A DNA stretch of 20,398 bases from Bacteroidota bacterium. Its GTDB lineage: Bacteria; Bacteroidota; Ignavibacteria; UBA10030; UBA8401. Below the pieces are notes generated by a model. That model was not told the DNA's origin and did not search any database. It worked only from the letters and a program-made list of their open reading frames with translations. Below, one piece after another: positions 7,168-15,229 of this stretch. The DNA is taken from positions 1-20,398 of the forward strand of contig JALNZH010000033.1 in NCBI GenBank assembly GCA_023229405.1, in the 5' to 3' direction. Positions within the stretch are counted from its first letter, which is position 1. Each line of letters opens with the position of its first letter. The translations under genes were made by a program, and so were the position numbers.

Positions 7168-7204
7168 ATCGTCCCGTTAAAAAAGAATTATGGTTTTTTA
7201 CATT

Positions 7205-7741
7205 TTACACTCGGAATAATGCGAGAGCAACAGCAGTTGACCACGACAAAACTTTAAATTCTCCGTTTAGTAGTGCCTGCATCATTTCGTTGCGTGACAG
7301 TGTAACAATCTGTTGTTCTTCCAGATCGTCTGCAATGATCTCGCCAACCCGATGCGCGTTGCGGGCCAGATACAGATTGGCAAATCCGTTTCCGTGGTTT
7401 CCGTCGCAAGGGAATCGTCCCAGCGGGATCCATTCTGCCGCCATAAATCCCAGTTCCTCGCGAAGTTCGCGTTTGGCACACGTCAACGGATCTTCATTCG
7501 GTTCCAGATATCCGCCTACCGGAGCCAGTGAAATTCCTTGTGCCGCATATTTCGTCTGTCGAAAGCAGACAAAGTTTTCATTCTCATCCTGCACAACAAC
7601 ATTAACGTAATCCGGCGAAATGATCCAGCACCATTTTTCTAAAACGGTACCATCAGGAAGCTGGATGGTATGGTCTTCCACTTTCAGCCATTTACTGTGA
7701 TCGAGAATGGTGGTACGGGACAGGGTTTTCCAAGGTGTCAT
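7205..7741 (-). CDS. Nudix hydrolase (ADP-ribose pyrophosphatase-like)
   Basis: A 178-residue Nudix protein. The Nudix box is perfect: G-Y-L-E-P-N-E, seven residues, then R-E-L-R-E-E-L-G-F, matching GX5EX7REUXEEXGU with all metal-binding Glu. It should hydrolyse a nucleoside diphosphate linked to another moiety. The N-terminal sequence K-V-E-D-H-T-I-Q-L-P-D-G-T and the F-R-Q-T-K-Y strand before the box resemble ADP-sugar pyrophosphatases. The ATG at 7741 lies 22 bp downstream of the acetyltransferase stop, so it is probably the last gene of the run that starts at 9843. The exact substrate is unknown. Confidence 0.88.
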   Translation of the reverse strand: MTPWKTLSRTTILDHSKWLKVEDHTIQLPDGTVLEKWCWIISPDYVNVVVQDENENFVCFRQTKYAAQGISLAPVGGYLEPNEDPLTCAKRELREELGFMAAEWIPLGRFPCDGNHGNGFANLYLARNAHRVGEIIADDLEEQQIVTLSRNEMMQALLNGEFKVLSWSTAVALALFRV

Positions 7742-7763
7742 AACGGTACTCGTTCTGTGTCGG

Positions 7764-8279
7764 TTATTCTTTAAATTTTACATAGATCAATGCATCGGCA
7801 ATTAGTCCATCCTTCACCACCGCGCGATGCAAGCGGGCTTCGAACGTATAACCGTTCTTTATCAATACGCGCGCAGAAGCAATGTTCCAATCGAACACGT
7901 CGGCATAGAGCCGGACGATGTCGAAGGTAGCGAACGCATAGTCGGAGATTGCACCGACCGCTTCCGTAACGATTCCGCGTCCCCAAAACTCTTCGCCGAT
8001 CCAATAACCAATCTCCATCGATTTACGATAGACATCGTCCTTTGCCACCAAACCGATACTTCCGACGGCGATTCCATTCACCGTAATGGCAAACACAGTT
8101 TCGGTAAGATTCATGGATGCATGCTGCACCCAACGAATCGCATCCCCGCGCGTGTAGGGATGCGGGAAATGGTCCCGCACATTAATCCACACGTTGCGGT
8201 TATTGGCGTGCTGTTCAAGTGATGATTCGTCCCCGATGTGCCAGGGACGCAATAGCGAGTGTTGAAGACGGAATTCCAT
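7764..8279 (-). CDS. GNAT N-acetyltransferase (RimJ/RimL type)
   Basis: A 171-residue GCN5-related acetyltransferase. The C-terminal half has the acetyl-CoA site E-I-G-Y-W-I-G-E-E-F-W-G-R-G-I-V-T-E-A, with the pyrophosphate-binding G-R-G turn. This is followed by the N-I-A-S-A-R-V-L-I-K-N-G-Y motif typical of the RimJ/RimL group. Such proteins acetylate protein N-termini, amino acids or small amines; the acceptor cannot be told from the sequence. It starts three bases after the YhcH-like gene ends and is followed after 22 bp by the Nudix gene, so co-transcription is very likely. Confidence 0.88.
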   Translation of the reverse strand: MEFRLQHSLLRPWHIGDESSLEQHANNRNVWINVRDHFPHPYTRGDAIRWVQHASMNLTETVFAITVNGIAVGSIGLVAKDDVYRKSMEIGYWIGEEFWGRGIVTEAVGAISDYAFATFDIVRLYADVFDWNIASARVLIKNGYTFEARLHRAVVKDGLIADALIYVKFKE

Positions 8280-8282
8280 GAA

Positions 8283-8726
8283 TCAGACCGCCACCTTAAT
8301 AATGGCTTTTTTCGTAACGGTCATCGGCGGTTGCGGCGCATGTGCATCTTCAGGGAAGAGAACAGCGAACATGTCTGAGGTGATCAGGACCGTGAAAAGG
8401 GGCGGATCATTATAGAATGTGACATCTTTTTCGGGACTATATTCGTGTGCGATGTTCTTGCAGGAATCGACATCATGCCATTCCAGCGGGAACGAACCTT
8501 CAATGGCGATTTGAATGTCGATATAATTACGGTGCGTTTCCAACTTTCTTCTCTCTTTTCCGCTGTGATCGCTGGCGATAATCAGATACAAATCGTCTCC
8601 GGTAATTTCATGCCGTCCTTCGGCGAGTGAACGAAGGTCGGTTTTTTTCAGATAATCGAATGCGTGCTTGAATCCGGGATGAATGGCGAAATATTTATTT
8701 ACTCGGGAAAGATGGTCGAGTATCAT
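8283..8726 (-). CDS. YhcH/YjgK/YiaL (DUF386) family protein
   Basis: A 147-residue single-domain beta-sandwich protein of the YhcH/YjgK/YiaL family, linked to sugar and sialic acid catabolism and to the EbgC beta-subunit of evolved beta-galactosidase. Family motifs are visible: L-E-T-H-R-N-Y-I-D-I-Q near the middle and M-F-A-V-L-F-P-E-D-A-H-A-P near the end, including the likely metal-binding His and Glu. I chose the ATG at 8726 (M-I-L-D-H-L) because it has AAGGA upstream and gives the normal family length. A longer frame from 8849 would run into the upstream membrane-protein gene. It sits in a mixed metabolic operon with no sugar transporter nearby, so its substrate is unclear. Confidence 0.85.
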   Translation of the reverse strand: MILDHLSRVNKYFAIHPGFKHAFDYLKKTDLRSLAEGRHEITGDDLYLIIASDHSGKERRKLETHRNYIDIQIAIEGSFPLEWHDVDSCKNIAHEYSPEKDVTFYNDPPLFTVLITSDMFAVLFPEDAHAPQPPMTVTKKAIIKVAV

Positions 8727-8812
8727 AGTGGAGTTCCTTTCAAACGTATCAAGGGAATGGATGGTGCGGAGATTAGTGGTAAGGTAGAAGTTTATCGGAA
8801 AAACTACAAGCG

Positions 8813-9214
8813 TTAGTTCGATGCGCCGGAAGAATTCTTCCCTAACCATCGAAAATAGAGCAGGATAAACGGTATCCAGAGAATATCATTGAAGACATTC
8901 GTCCATACCGCCGCGATCGGGATCTCTCCGAGAATCGTATAGTACGACCATCCCATCACACCAAATGATTTCCCGATGAGTCCCATCAGCGCAAAATGGC
9001 GATATAACCGGAGATCGGTGGATACGAGATAAAATCCGTACCCGTAGACACCAACGAACATTCCCAGACCGCGCATCACGAACGAGTGATTTATATTCGG
9101 AAGTCCGAACAGGTGAAAGAAAAGCTGCGGATACAGAACAGTGAGTGTACCTGCAGCAATGTTGTAGATTGCCGCCACACGAAAAAAGGAAAGGAAAAAT
9201 CGTTCGTTCATCAT
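8813..9214 (-). CDS. Small four-helix membrane protein, function unknown
   Basis: A 133-residue protein with four predicted transmembrane helices (about residues 9-28, 44-64, 72-94 and 99-121) and no catalytic motif I can recognise. It resembles short conserved membrane proteins often found beside redox genes, but I cannot name a family with confidence. The start overlaps the oxidoreductase stop (TAATG), so it is translationally coupled to that gene. A second ATG immediately follows. The YhcH-like gene follows after 86 bp. Confidence 0.75.
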   Translation of the reverse strand: MMNERFFLSFFRVAAIYNIAAGTLTVLYPQLFFHLFGLPNINHSFVMRGLGMFVGVYGYGFYLVSTDLRLYRHFALMGLIGKSFGVMGWSYYTILGEIPIAAVWTNVFNDILWIPFILLYFRWLGKNSSGASN

Positions 9215-9843
9215 TATTTCTGCAGTAACTTGAAGGCAATATGCGGGCCAATTCCCTGTTGATACGCGAGCGTGATCCAGAGTTTTGCCAGCGATTCAAG
9301 CAGCTCTGCATTTCGCAATGTGCCGACATCCACAGCTTCCAGTCCGATTTCCTTGGCGAGTTGAATGGTGAGTTTTTTCGCTTCTAAATCATCGCCGCAA
9401 ACAAAGGCATCTGCATGGATCGCGCCGAATATCACATCGTTCAGGTTTGCAGCGCCGAGCGTATTAAATGCTTTTACCACGCGGTAGCCGGGGAGTTTAT
9501 TGGCAATCTCTTCCGCGGCGGAACGGCCCTGCGCGAGCGGCCATTCGGGATTCGGTTTGATAGGATTGGTACAATCGATTAGAATCTTTCCATGGAGATC
9601 AACAATTTGAAAGACTACTTCGCCAACCGCCTCCCATGGTGTTGCCAACACGATCACATCCGACCTCATCGCCGCTTCTTTGACCAGCATTGCCGTTGCG
9701 TTATGATCCGTTTCCTGTAATATTGTCTGTACTTTCGGCGTTAATGGATTGCGAACGCCATAGATGACGGTATGACCTTTTGATGCCCAGATTTTCCCGA
9801 GTGTGCCGCCGATGTTTCCTGCGCCGATGATGCCGATATTCAT
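9214..9843 (-). CDS. NADP-binding oxidoreductase, F420/NADP reductase-like
   Basis: A 209-residue Rossmann-fold protein of the 'NADP oxidoreductase, coenzyme F420-dependent' family. The dinucleotide motif G-I-I-G-A-G-N-I-G-G is at residues 4-13. The V-R-N-P stretch near residue 30 is typical of NADP 2'-phosphate recognition. D-C-T-N-P and V-K-A-F-N-T-L are conserved family segments. Real F420 use needs F420 biosynthesis, for which there is no evidence here, so a general NADPH-dependent reductase is the safer reading. I place the start at the ATG of M-N-I-G-I-I-G, directly at the first beta-strand, with GAG nearby. It is first in the minus-strand run and divergent from the carboxypeptidase gene. 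Confidence 0.82.
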   Translation of the reverse strand: MNIGIIGAGNIGGTLGKIWASKGHTVIYGVRNPLTPKVQTILQETDHNATAMLVKEAAMRSDVIVLATPWEAVGEVVFQIVDLHGKILIDCTNPIKPNPEWPLAQGRSAAEEIANKLPGYRVVKAFNTLGAANLNDVIFGAIHADAFVCGDDLEAKKLTIQLAKEIGLEAVDVGTLRNAELLESLAKLWITLAYQQGIGPHIAFKLLQK

Positions 9844-10010
9844 AATGTTCTCTAAATTAGTTGTAAAGGTTTCCACAACAATGTAAAGAATTTTTTCCAA
9901 GAACTCATGTCTGTTTTTCTACTGCTTCTCTCCCGATTTTTTCCTACAATATTATCCACAGCAGTGTGTCAATTCTCTGTATTTATCTATGATGAAAGTG
10001 AATCGATACC

Positions 10011-11237
10011 ATGAATATGTCCCGTTCAATTATTATCGCAGTGCTATTTTTAATAGCGGAATTACCGCTTTCAGCGCAAACGGAAACGTACAATGATCCC
10101 TGCGGTGTTCCGGATTCGTCAGCTCTGTCTGAGATAATGACAGCATCCGGCAATTGGGGTTACGGATATGATACGCTGCTCTATGATCTCTCTGAATGGG
10201 AGAAAAATCCTTTTGTGACCGTCGATTCCGCAGGATCATCAGTGCAGGGAAGAACATTGTTCGTGATGACGATCCAGGATACAACTGCCGATACGCTTCA
10301 TCTTCGTCAGCGTATATGGATCCATGCGCGGACTCATCCGGGTGAAGTGCAGGGAACGTGGGTGACGAATGAAATGATAAAATATTTATTGGCGGACAAC
10401 GATACGGCGAACACGCTCCGACGGCGGTATGTATTCAATATTATGCCAATGTATAATCCGGACGGAGTGGAGATTGGTTTGGATAGAGAGAATGCGAACG
10501 GGATTGATATTGAAGGAAACTGGAATGCGGGTCTTCCCGAGAAGGAAGTGGTTGTCCTGCGCGGACAGTTCCAAAAATTCATGGCGCAACCGAATCCAAT
10601 GAAGATTATGCTGAACATGCATTCAGCGTATGCGTGCAAACGATATTTTGTGTATCACGCACTCGGCGGAACGTCGCAATTATACACTCTGAAAGAACAG
10701 CGGTTCATCAATTACATCCGTTCAAATTTTCTCGAAGGATTTGAACCATTCACGTATTACATCAGTTGGGTGAATGGTACCGCGCTGCAATATCCAGAAA
10801 GCTGGTGCTGGCTCAATCATAAAGAGAAGATAATGGCAATGACGTATGAAGACGGGAATTGCATCTCCGCGTCGGATTTCGGGTGGACGGCTCGTGCAAT
10901 TGTCCGGGGAATAGATCGCTACTTGCAGGATACGACATCGGTATTATCGGTGGTAGCATCCGCCATTGTGCCAGATCAGTTTCTGTTGAATCAAAATTAT
11001 CCGAATCCGTTCAATCCTACAACAGTCATCACGTATCAACTTTCAATTGAATCCGATGTTATTGTAAAAGTATACGATATGCTCGGCAGGGAGATTGCAG
11101 TATTAGTGAACGGCAGGGAACAAGCAGGCACACACTCTGTCGCATTCAACGCATCGGCGTATAGCAGCGGAGTTTATTTTTATCGATTGATCTCCGGCGG
11201 ACATGCCGAAGTTAAAACAATGCACTATGTTAAGTAG
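10011..11237 (+). CDS. Secreted M14 zinc carboxypeptidase with type IX sorting domain
   Basis: A 408-residue secreted protein. A signal peptide (about 1-23, ending L-S-A-Q) is followed by an M14 carboxypeptidase domain to about residue 306. Zinc ligands are H109 and E112 in H-P-G-E and H204 in N-M-H-S. R159/N161 fit the substrate carboxylate site and E280 in T-Y-E-D-G-N is the catalytic Glu. The last about 85 residues form a type A Por/T9SS sorting domain, opening with N-Y-P-N-P-F-N-P-T-T and containing V-Y-D-M-L-G-R-E and S-S-G-V-Y-F-Y-R. It should cross the outer membrane by type IX secretion and act on peptides at the surface. The start has no clear ribosome binding site; an ATG two codons later is equally possible. 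The deaminase gene follows after seven bases. Confidence 0.9.
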   Translation: MNMSRSIIIAVLFLIAELPLSAQTETYNDPCGVPDSSALSEIMTASGNWGYGYDTLLYDLSEWEKNPFVTVDSAGSSVQGRTLFVMTIQDTTADTLHLRQRIWIHARTHPGEVQGTWVTNEMIKYLLADNDTANTLRRRYVFNIMPMYNPDGVEIGLDRENANGIDIEGNWNAGLPEKEVVVLRGQFQKFMAQPNPMKIMLNMHSAYACKRYFVYHALGGTSQLYTLKEQRFINYIRSNFLEGFEPFTYYISWVNGTALQYPESWCWLNHKEKIMAMTYEDGNCISASDFGWTARAIVRGIDRYLQDTTSVLSVVASAIVPDQFLLNQNYPNPFNPTTVITYQLSIESDVIVKVYDMLGREIAVLVNGREQAGTHSVAFNASAYSSGVYFYRLISGGHAEVKTMHYVK

Positions 11238-11244
11238 AGGACGT

Positions 11245-11676
11245 ATGACCAGTCATCGCGTTTCGTGGCATGAATATTTTATGAATATCGCGGAGCAAGT
11301 AGCAACACGCAGCACCTGCAGCCGAAAGAATGTCGGTGCGGTGATTGTCCGCGATAAGACCATTCTCTCCACTGGGTATAACGGCAGTTTGCGTGGTGCG
11401 CCGCACTGCGACGAGATCGGCCACGACATTGAAAATGACCACTGTGTGCGTACCGTGCATGCAGAGGCGAACGCTGTTGCCCAGGCGGCAAAACACGGTG
11501 TACGAATCGACGAATCGGAAATTTATGTTACTGCATCACCATGTCTCACCTGTTTTAAACTAGTGGCAAATGCCGGAATCCGGACGGTCTATTTCAAAGA
11601 ATTCTATCGCGACGCCAGAATCACCGACTATGCCAAACAATGCGGCGTGACGCTGGTATTTATGGGGAAGGAATAA
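11245..11676 (+). CDS. dCMP deaminase family protein
   Basis: A 143-residue zinc-dependent deaminase. H72-A-E74 and the P-C100-L-T-C103 motif form the zinc site and proton shuttle. The additional C55-x11-C67 and the early Cys/His resemble the second zinc site of ComEB-type dCMP deaminases. It should convert dCMP to dUMP for thymidylate synthesis. The ATG at 11245 is preferred: GAGG lies four bases upstream and the protein then begins at the normal family position. An earlier ATG at 11203 would overlap the carboxypeptidase gene. It probably shares a transcript with that gene, without obvious functional link. Confidence 0.88.
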   Translation: MTSHRVSWHEYFMNIAEQVATRSTCSRKNVGAVIVRDKTILSTGYNGSLRGAPHCDEIGHDIENDHCVRTVHAEANAVAQAAKHGVRIDESEIYVTASPCLTCFKLVANAGIRTVYFKEFYRDARITDYAKQCGVTLVFMGKE

Positions 11677-11730
11677 CGGGAAACATCAATAGAATCAGTA
11701 TCTCTGCAGCTAATCCTTTCATTAAAGATC

Positions 11731-11802
11731 GTAACAATTCCGTAACACTGTGGTAACTCTCGGATAAACTATTTTTGACAATTTCTTGACGTTGTTTAAG
11801 AT
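11731..11802 (+). promoter_or_regulatory. Pho-box-like array with 11-bp period and promoter
   Basis: GTAACA (11731), GTAACA (11742) and GTAACT (11753) are direct repeats exactly 11 bp apart. The same phase continues with a degenerate ATAAAC (11764), then TTGACA (11775) and TTGACG (11786). Direct repeats with 11-bp period are the hallmark of PhoB/PhoP binding. TTGACA, a 16-base spacer and TAAGAT (11797-11802) make a plausible promoter about 30 bp before the porin start. The repeats are seen directly. The regulator is inferred from the phosphate genes downstream. Confidence 0.72.
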
Positions 11803-11832
11803 ACATTTCTTCATTTTTTCAAGGAGATTGCC

Positions 11833-13242
11833 GTGACATTGTTTATTCGATTTGGTATTTTTGCTACTCTTCTGACGCTGCCATTAATGTCCCAAGAGGA
11901 ATCTGCGGATACTGCAGCCGTATCCGTCAACGAGCAGATTGAGCAATTGAAACTCAACGACGAAAGTGTCAACGAGATATTACTGGATATGAAAAGTTAT
12001 ATCGATCTTGCGCGTAAATTAAAGTTCAGCGGATATATGCAAACGCAGTTTCAGGCTTCCGACGGTATTGGCGGCGCACCATATCCCATTGGAAATTTTG
12101 CTGGCGGAAATTTCCCGGCGAATGTTGGATCACGCTTTCAGGTGCGCCGCGGACGATTAAAGGTGCAGTATGAAAACGATCTGACCTTTTCCCAATATGT
12201 GGTCCAATTTGATATCACGCAGAACGGTTTGGGTATCAAGGATGCCTATATCAACATCAAAGATCCATGGGTGCGTGCCTGGAACATGCGGATGGGGGTG
12301 TTTGACCGTCCGTTTGGATTTGAAGTTGCCTACTCCTCCAATTTCCGCGAAACACCGGAACGATCCAGAATGTCGCAGACCTTGTTTCCCGGCGAACGTG
12401 AACTAGGTGCAATGATCGAATTCGCTCCCGAAGTAGGTGATTGGACCAATTACAATCTAAAACTTGGCGTGTTCAACGGTGTGCTGCCGACGGCGAACGA
12501 GAACGACAACAGCAAAGATATCATCGGCAGGGTAGGATTTATTCTTCCTTTTGAAGAGGAAAATATTGCGTTTGACGGAGGAGTGTCCATCTATCAGGGA
12601 AGTGTGCGGAGCAATTCAAAATTCATTTACTCATTCAACGATGCTCAATCGCAGTTTACAGTTGATTCTACCGTAACAAATGCAGGAAAACAGTACGACC
12701 GTCAATACATCGGCATCGACGCACAGCTGATTTACGATATGCCGTCCCTCGGCGGAGCGTCGCTTCGGTGCGAATATAATTTCGGAACGCAGCCGGGAAC
12801 GTCCTCATCCAATAGTTTCTATAATCCCAGCACTATTCAAACATTGGATATTGCTGGCAATAAGACAAAATCCACAATCGAAACAACCAATTTGTATCAA
12901 CGTCACTTTTATGGTTTATATATCAGTATGCTGCAGAATATCGGAACAAAACATCAGGTGGTATTACGCTACGATGTGCTCGATCCGAACAGCGAAATTG
13001 ATGGAAGTGAAATCGGCGCAGCAGGAAAATTAACGACCCTTGGTGACTTGAAATTTAGCACGATCGGAGCAGGATATATCTATCATCTGGATGACAACGT
13101 GAAGTTTGTCTTCTATTACGAAAAAGTGGAAAATGAAACTGTCAACGGCACAGTTGCCGCAACAAGTTCGTTGTCGCAGTATACGAAGGATGTGAACGAT
13201 AATGTCTTCACCTTCCGGATGCAGTATCGTTTCCCGTGGTAA
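11833..13242 (+). CDS. OprO/OprP-like phosphate-selective porin
   Basis: A 469-residue outer-membrane protein. A signal peptide (about 1-20, ending P-L-M-S-Q) is followed by a short helical segment (about 34-60, rich in Glu/Leu, perhaps a coiled coil). A beta-barrel of the phosphate-selective porin O/P family follows: F-S-G-Y-M-Q-T-Q-F-Q, R-R-G-R-L-K-V-Q-Y and G-V-F-D-R-P-F-G are family-like strands. The C-terminus ends F-R-M-Q-Y-R-F-P-W, with the terminal aromatic used for barrel assembly. Translation starts at GTG with AAGGAG six bases upstream. It should admit phosphate or polyphosphate to the periplasm for the PstS protein encoded next. Substrate selectivity is inferred from the family and operon. 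Confidence 0.88.
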   Translation: MTLFIRFGIFATLLTLPLMSQEESADTAAVSVNEQIEQLKLNDESVNEILLDMKSYIDLARKLKFSGYMQTQFQASDGIGGAPYPIGNFAGGNFPANVGSRFQVRRGRLKVQYENDLTFSQYVVQFDITQNGLGIKDAYINIKDPWVRAWNMRMGVFDRPFGFEVAYSSNFRETPERSRMSQTLFPGERELGAMIEFAPEVGDWTNYNLKLGVFNGVLPTANENDNSKDIIGRVGFILPFEEENIAFDGGVSIYQGSVRSNSKFIYSFNDAQSQFTVDSTVTNAGKQYDRQYIGIDAQLIYDMPSLGGASLRCEYNFGTQPGTSSSNSFYNPSTIQTLDIAGNKTKSTIETTNLYQRHFYGLYISMLQNIGTKHQVVLRYDVLDPNSEIDGSEIGAAGKLTTLGDLKFSTIGAGYIYHLDDNVKFVFYYEKVENETVNGTVAATSSLSQYTKDVNDNVFTFRMQYRFPW

Positions 13243-13269
13243 TTCATTTTTTAAACAGCAGTGTATTCC

Positions 13270-13295
13270 GGACTGAGCCTGAGGCTTGTCCTTTT
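13270..13295 (+). terminator. Hairpin plus T-run between porin and pstS (attenuator-like)
   Basis: GGAC...AGCC and GGCT...GTCC form a stem with a small bulge and tight loop, followed directly by TTTT. It lies between the porin stop and the pstS ribosome binding site. As the genes are evidently co-directional and related, it may act as a partial terminator or an RNA-stabilising processing site that sets porin and PstS levels apart. The T-run is short, so complete termination is unlikely. Confidence 0.45.
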
Positions 13296-13320
13296 AACAT
13301 ATCCTAAAGGAGAAATAAAA

Positions 13321-14142
13321 GTGAAAAAGATCGTTGCAACCGTATTGTTGTTTACGTTCTCGTCTTCGATGTTTGCGGCGGATGTTATCACCGTCAAAGG
13401 ATCGGATACGATGGTGATTCTTGCCCAGAGGTGGGCGGAAATGTATATGAAAATGAATCCGAACGTCACTATCCAGGTGACAGGTGGAGGGTCGGGTACC
13501 GGTATCTCGGCGCTGATCAACGGTACGACCGATATTTGTAACGCGTCACGGCCAATGAAACCGACGGAGAAACAGAAACTGAAACACCGGTTCAGCAGTC
13601 TTGGTGTGGAGATCAAGACGGCAAAGGACGGTATTGCAATCTATGTAAATGAGAAAAATCCGTTGAAGGAATTGACCGTACAGCAGATCAAGGATATTTA
13701 CACAGGGAAGATTACCAACTGGAAAGAGGTCGGAGGAATTGATTCACGTATCATCCTCTATAGCCGTGAGAACAATTCCGGAACATATGTTTATTTCAAA
13801 GAGAATGTGCTGGATGATGAGGATTATTCTCCCAGCTGCCAGAATATGCCCGGAACAGCTGCGCTGGTGAATGCCATCTCCAAAGATCCGAACGGTGTAG
13901 GATATGGCGGAGCTGCGTATGCAAAAGGGATTCGAGAAGTTGCGATCAAAGCTGATGCGAATTCACCTGCTCTGCTTCCGATCGCAGAGAATGTTAAATC
14001 AGGCCAATATCCCATCACCCGATTCCTCTTTATGTATGTGAAGAGCAAACCAAGCGGCGCGATGAAAGAATATATCGACTGGATCCTGAGTGAAGAAGGA
14101 CAGAACATCGTCACAAAGGTTGGATATTTTCCGCTCCGCTGA
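13321..14142 (+). CDS. pstS: Phosphate ABC transporter substrate-binding protein
   Basis: A 273-residue periplasmic phosphate-binding protein. A signal peptide (M-K-K-I-V to about residue 20, ending F-A-A) precedes the mature fold. Phosphate-contacting loops are visible: K-G-S-D-T-M, T-G-G-G-S-G-T-G and S-R-E-N-N-S-G-T. The GTG start at 13321 has AAAGGAG nine bases upstream; an in-frame GTG at 13261 would add 20 residues with no ribosome binding site and would spoil the signal peptide. It delivers phosphate to PstCA and is the second gene of the operon. A paralogue with a lipoprotein signal begins at 19866. Confidence 0.95.
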   Translation: MKKIVATVLLFTFSSSMFAADVITVKGSDTMVILAQRWAEMYMKMNPNVTIQVTGGGSGTGISALINGTTDICNASRPMKPTEKQKLKHRFSSLGVEIKTAKDGIAIYVNEKNPLKELTVQQIKDIYTGKITNWKEVGGIDSRIILYSRENNSGTYVYFKENVLDDEDYSPSCQNMPGTAALVNAISKDPNGVGYGGAAYAKGIREVAIKADANSPALLPIAENVKSGQYPITRFLFMYVKSKPSGAMKEYIDWILSEEGQNIVTKVGYFPLR

Positions 14143-14159
14143 CAGTATTTATTATAGAA

Positions 14160-15212
14160 ATGATGACAATGCAGCCGAAAAAAATAACGAACACGATGAT
14201 GAAGAAACGATTCCGCTTGAGCGAATTTCTCGCTGAAAAGTTGATCACTGCAACGGCATTCATGTCGTTCACCTTCATCGTGCTGATCTTTATTTTTGTC
14301 TTCCGTGAAACGCTCCCCATCTTTTCGGCACCAGATGAGATCGCTGCGACCGAAGAACTGGGGGAACAAGAGACGTATGGTAATATCGTGTTGACCGACG
14401 CAGAGCGTGCCGTCGAAGAAAAACAGAACAAGAGTATTGCTGCAGAGGAAGGGGTGACTGCGAAGAATCTTGCAGGCGACCGATGGCAGCCGATTTCTGG
14501 CAAACCGAAATATGGGTTGCTGCCGTTGATTATCGGCAGTCTGAAGGTTTCCCTAATTGCTGTGCTGCTTGCGGCTCCTATCGGTATTCTTGCTGCGCTG
14601 TTTACTGCTGCATTCGCACCGAAGTGGGCTAAGGAAGCGTTAAAACCGATGATTGAAATTCTCGCAGGATTTCCCTCTGTGGTGATCGGCTTTTTTGCGC
14701 TTGTTGTTCTGGCAACATTTATTCAGGATTTTTTTGGATTGGAATATCGACTGAATGCTTTTGTCGGAGGTGTTGCATTATCCCTGGCAGTTATTCCGAT
14801 TATCTTTACCATTTCGGAAGATGCGATCTCTGCCGTACCGAAATCACTGACGGAAGCATCACTGGCGCTGGGGGCTACTAAATGGCAGACCGCACTGAAA
14901 GTGGTGCTTCCTGCTGCAACACCCGGGATTTTTGCGTCTGTGATCCTCGGAGTAGGACGCGCATTCGGCGAGACGATGATCGTGCTTATGGCAACGGGAA
15001 ATGCGGCGCTGACTTCTGCTGATCCGTTCGAACCGGTGCGAACGATGTCCGCAACAATTGGTGCAGAAATGGCGGAGGTGGTCTTCGGTGAAACACATTA
15101 CAATGTCTTATTCCTGATCGGATCGATCCTTTTCCTGTTTACGTTCACGTTGAATGCGATCGCGGAGATCTTCGTCCGTCAACGATTGATGAAAAAATTC
15201 AGCGGAAATTAA
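14160..15212 (+). CDS. pstC: Phosphate ABC transporter permease PstC
   Basis: A 350-residue inner-membrane permease. After a first helix (about 33-54) there is an unusually long hydrophilic stretch (about 60-118, rich in Glu, Ala and Lys), before the canonical Y-G-L-L-P-L-I-I-G-S that begins the second helix. The EAA loop that contacts PstB reads E-A-S-L-A-L-G-A-T-K-W-Q-T, followed by G-R-A-F-G-E-T-M. About six helices in all. The extra periplasmic loop makes it longer than the E. coli protein (319 residues). Several ATGs lie near the start (14160, 14163, further ones at the M-M-K-K-R stretch), and none has a strong ribosome binding site, so the N-terminus is uncertain. Confidence 0.94.
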   Translation: MMTMQPKKITNTMMKKRFRLSEFLAEKLITATAFMSFTFIVLIFIFVFRETLPIFSAPDEIAATEELGEQETYGNIVLTDAERAVEEKQNKSIAAEEGVTAKNLAGDRWQPISGKPKYGLLPLIIGSLKVSLIAVLLAAPIGILAALFTAAFAPKWAKEALKPMIEILAGFPSVVIGFFALVVLATFIQDFFGLEYRLNAFVGGVALSLAVIPIIFTISEDAISAVPKSLTEASLALGATKWQTALKVVLPAATPGIFASVILGVGRAFGETMIVLMATGNAALTSADPFEPVRTMSATIGAEMAEVVFGETHYNVLFLIGSILFLFTFTLNAIAEIFVRQRLMKKFSGN

Positions 15213-15229
15213 TAGCACGCTGTGGAGTT

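Noticed and set aside
7030..7204. Possible short gene in the gap before the Nudix gene.
   Set aside because: No frame with a start, ribosome binding site and plausible protein was found; only a hairpin is visible.
8727..8849. A longer start for the YhcH-like gene.
   Set aside because: It would overlap the membrane-protein gene and add 41 residues not found in the family. The ATG at 8726 has a ribosome binding site and gives normal length.
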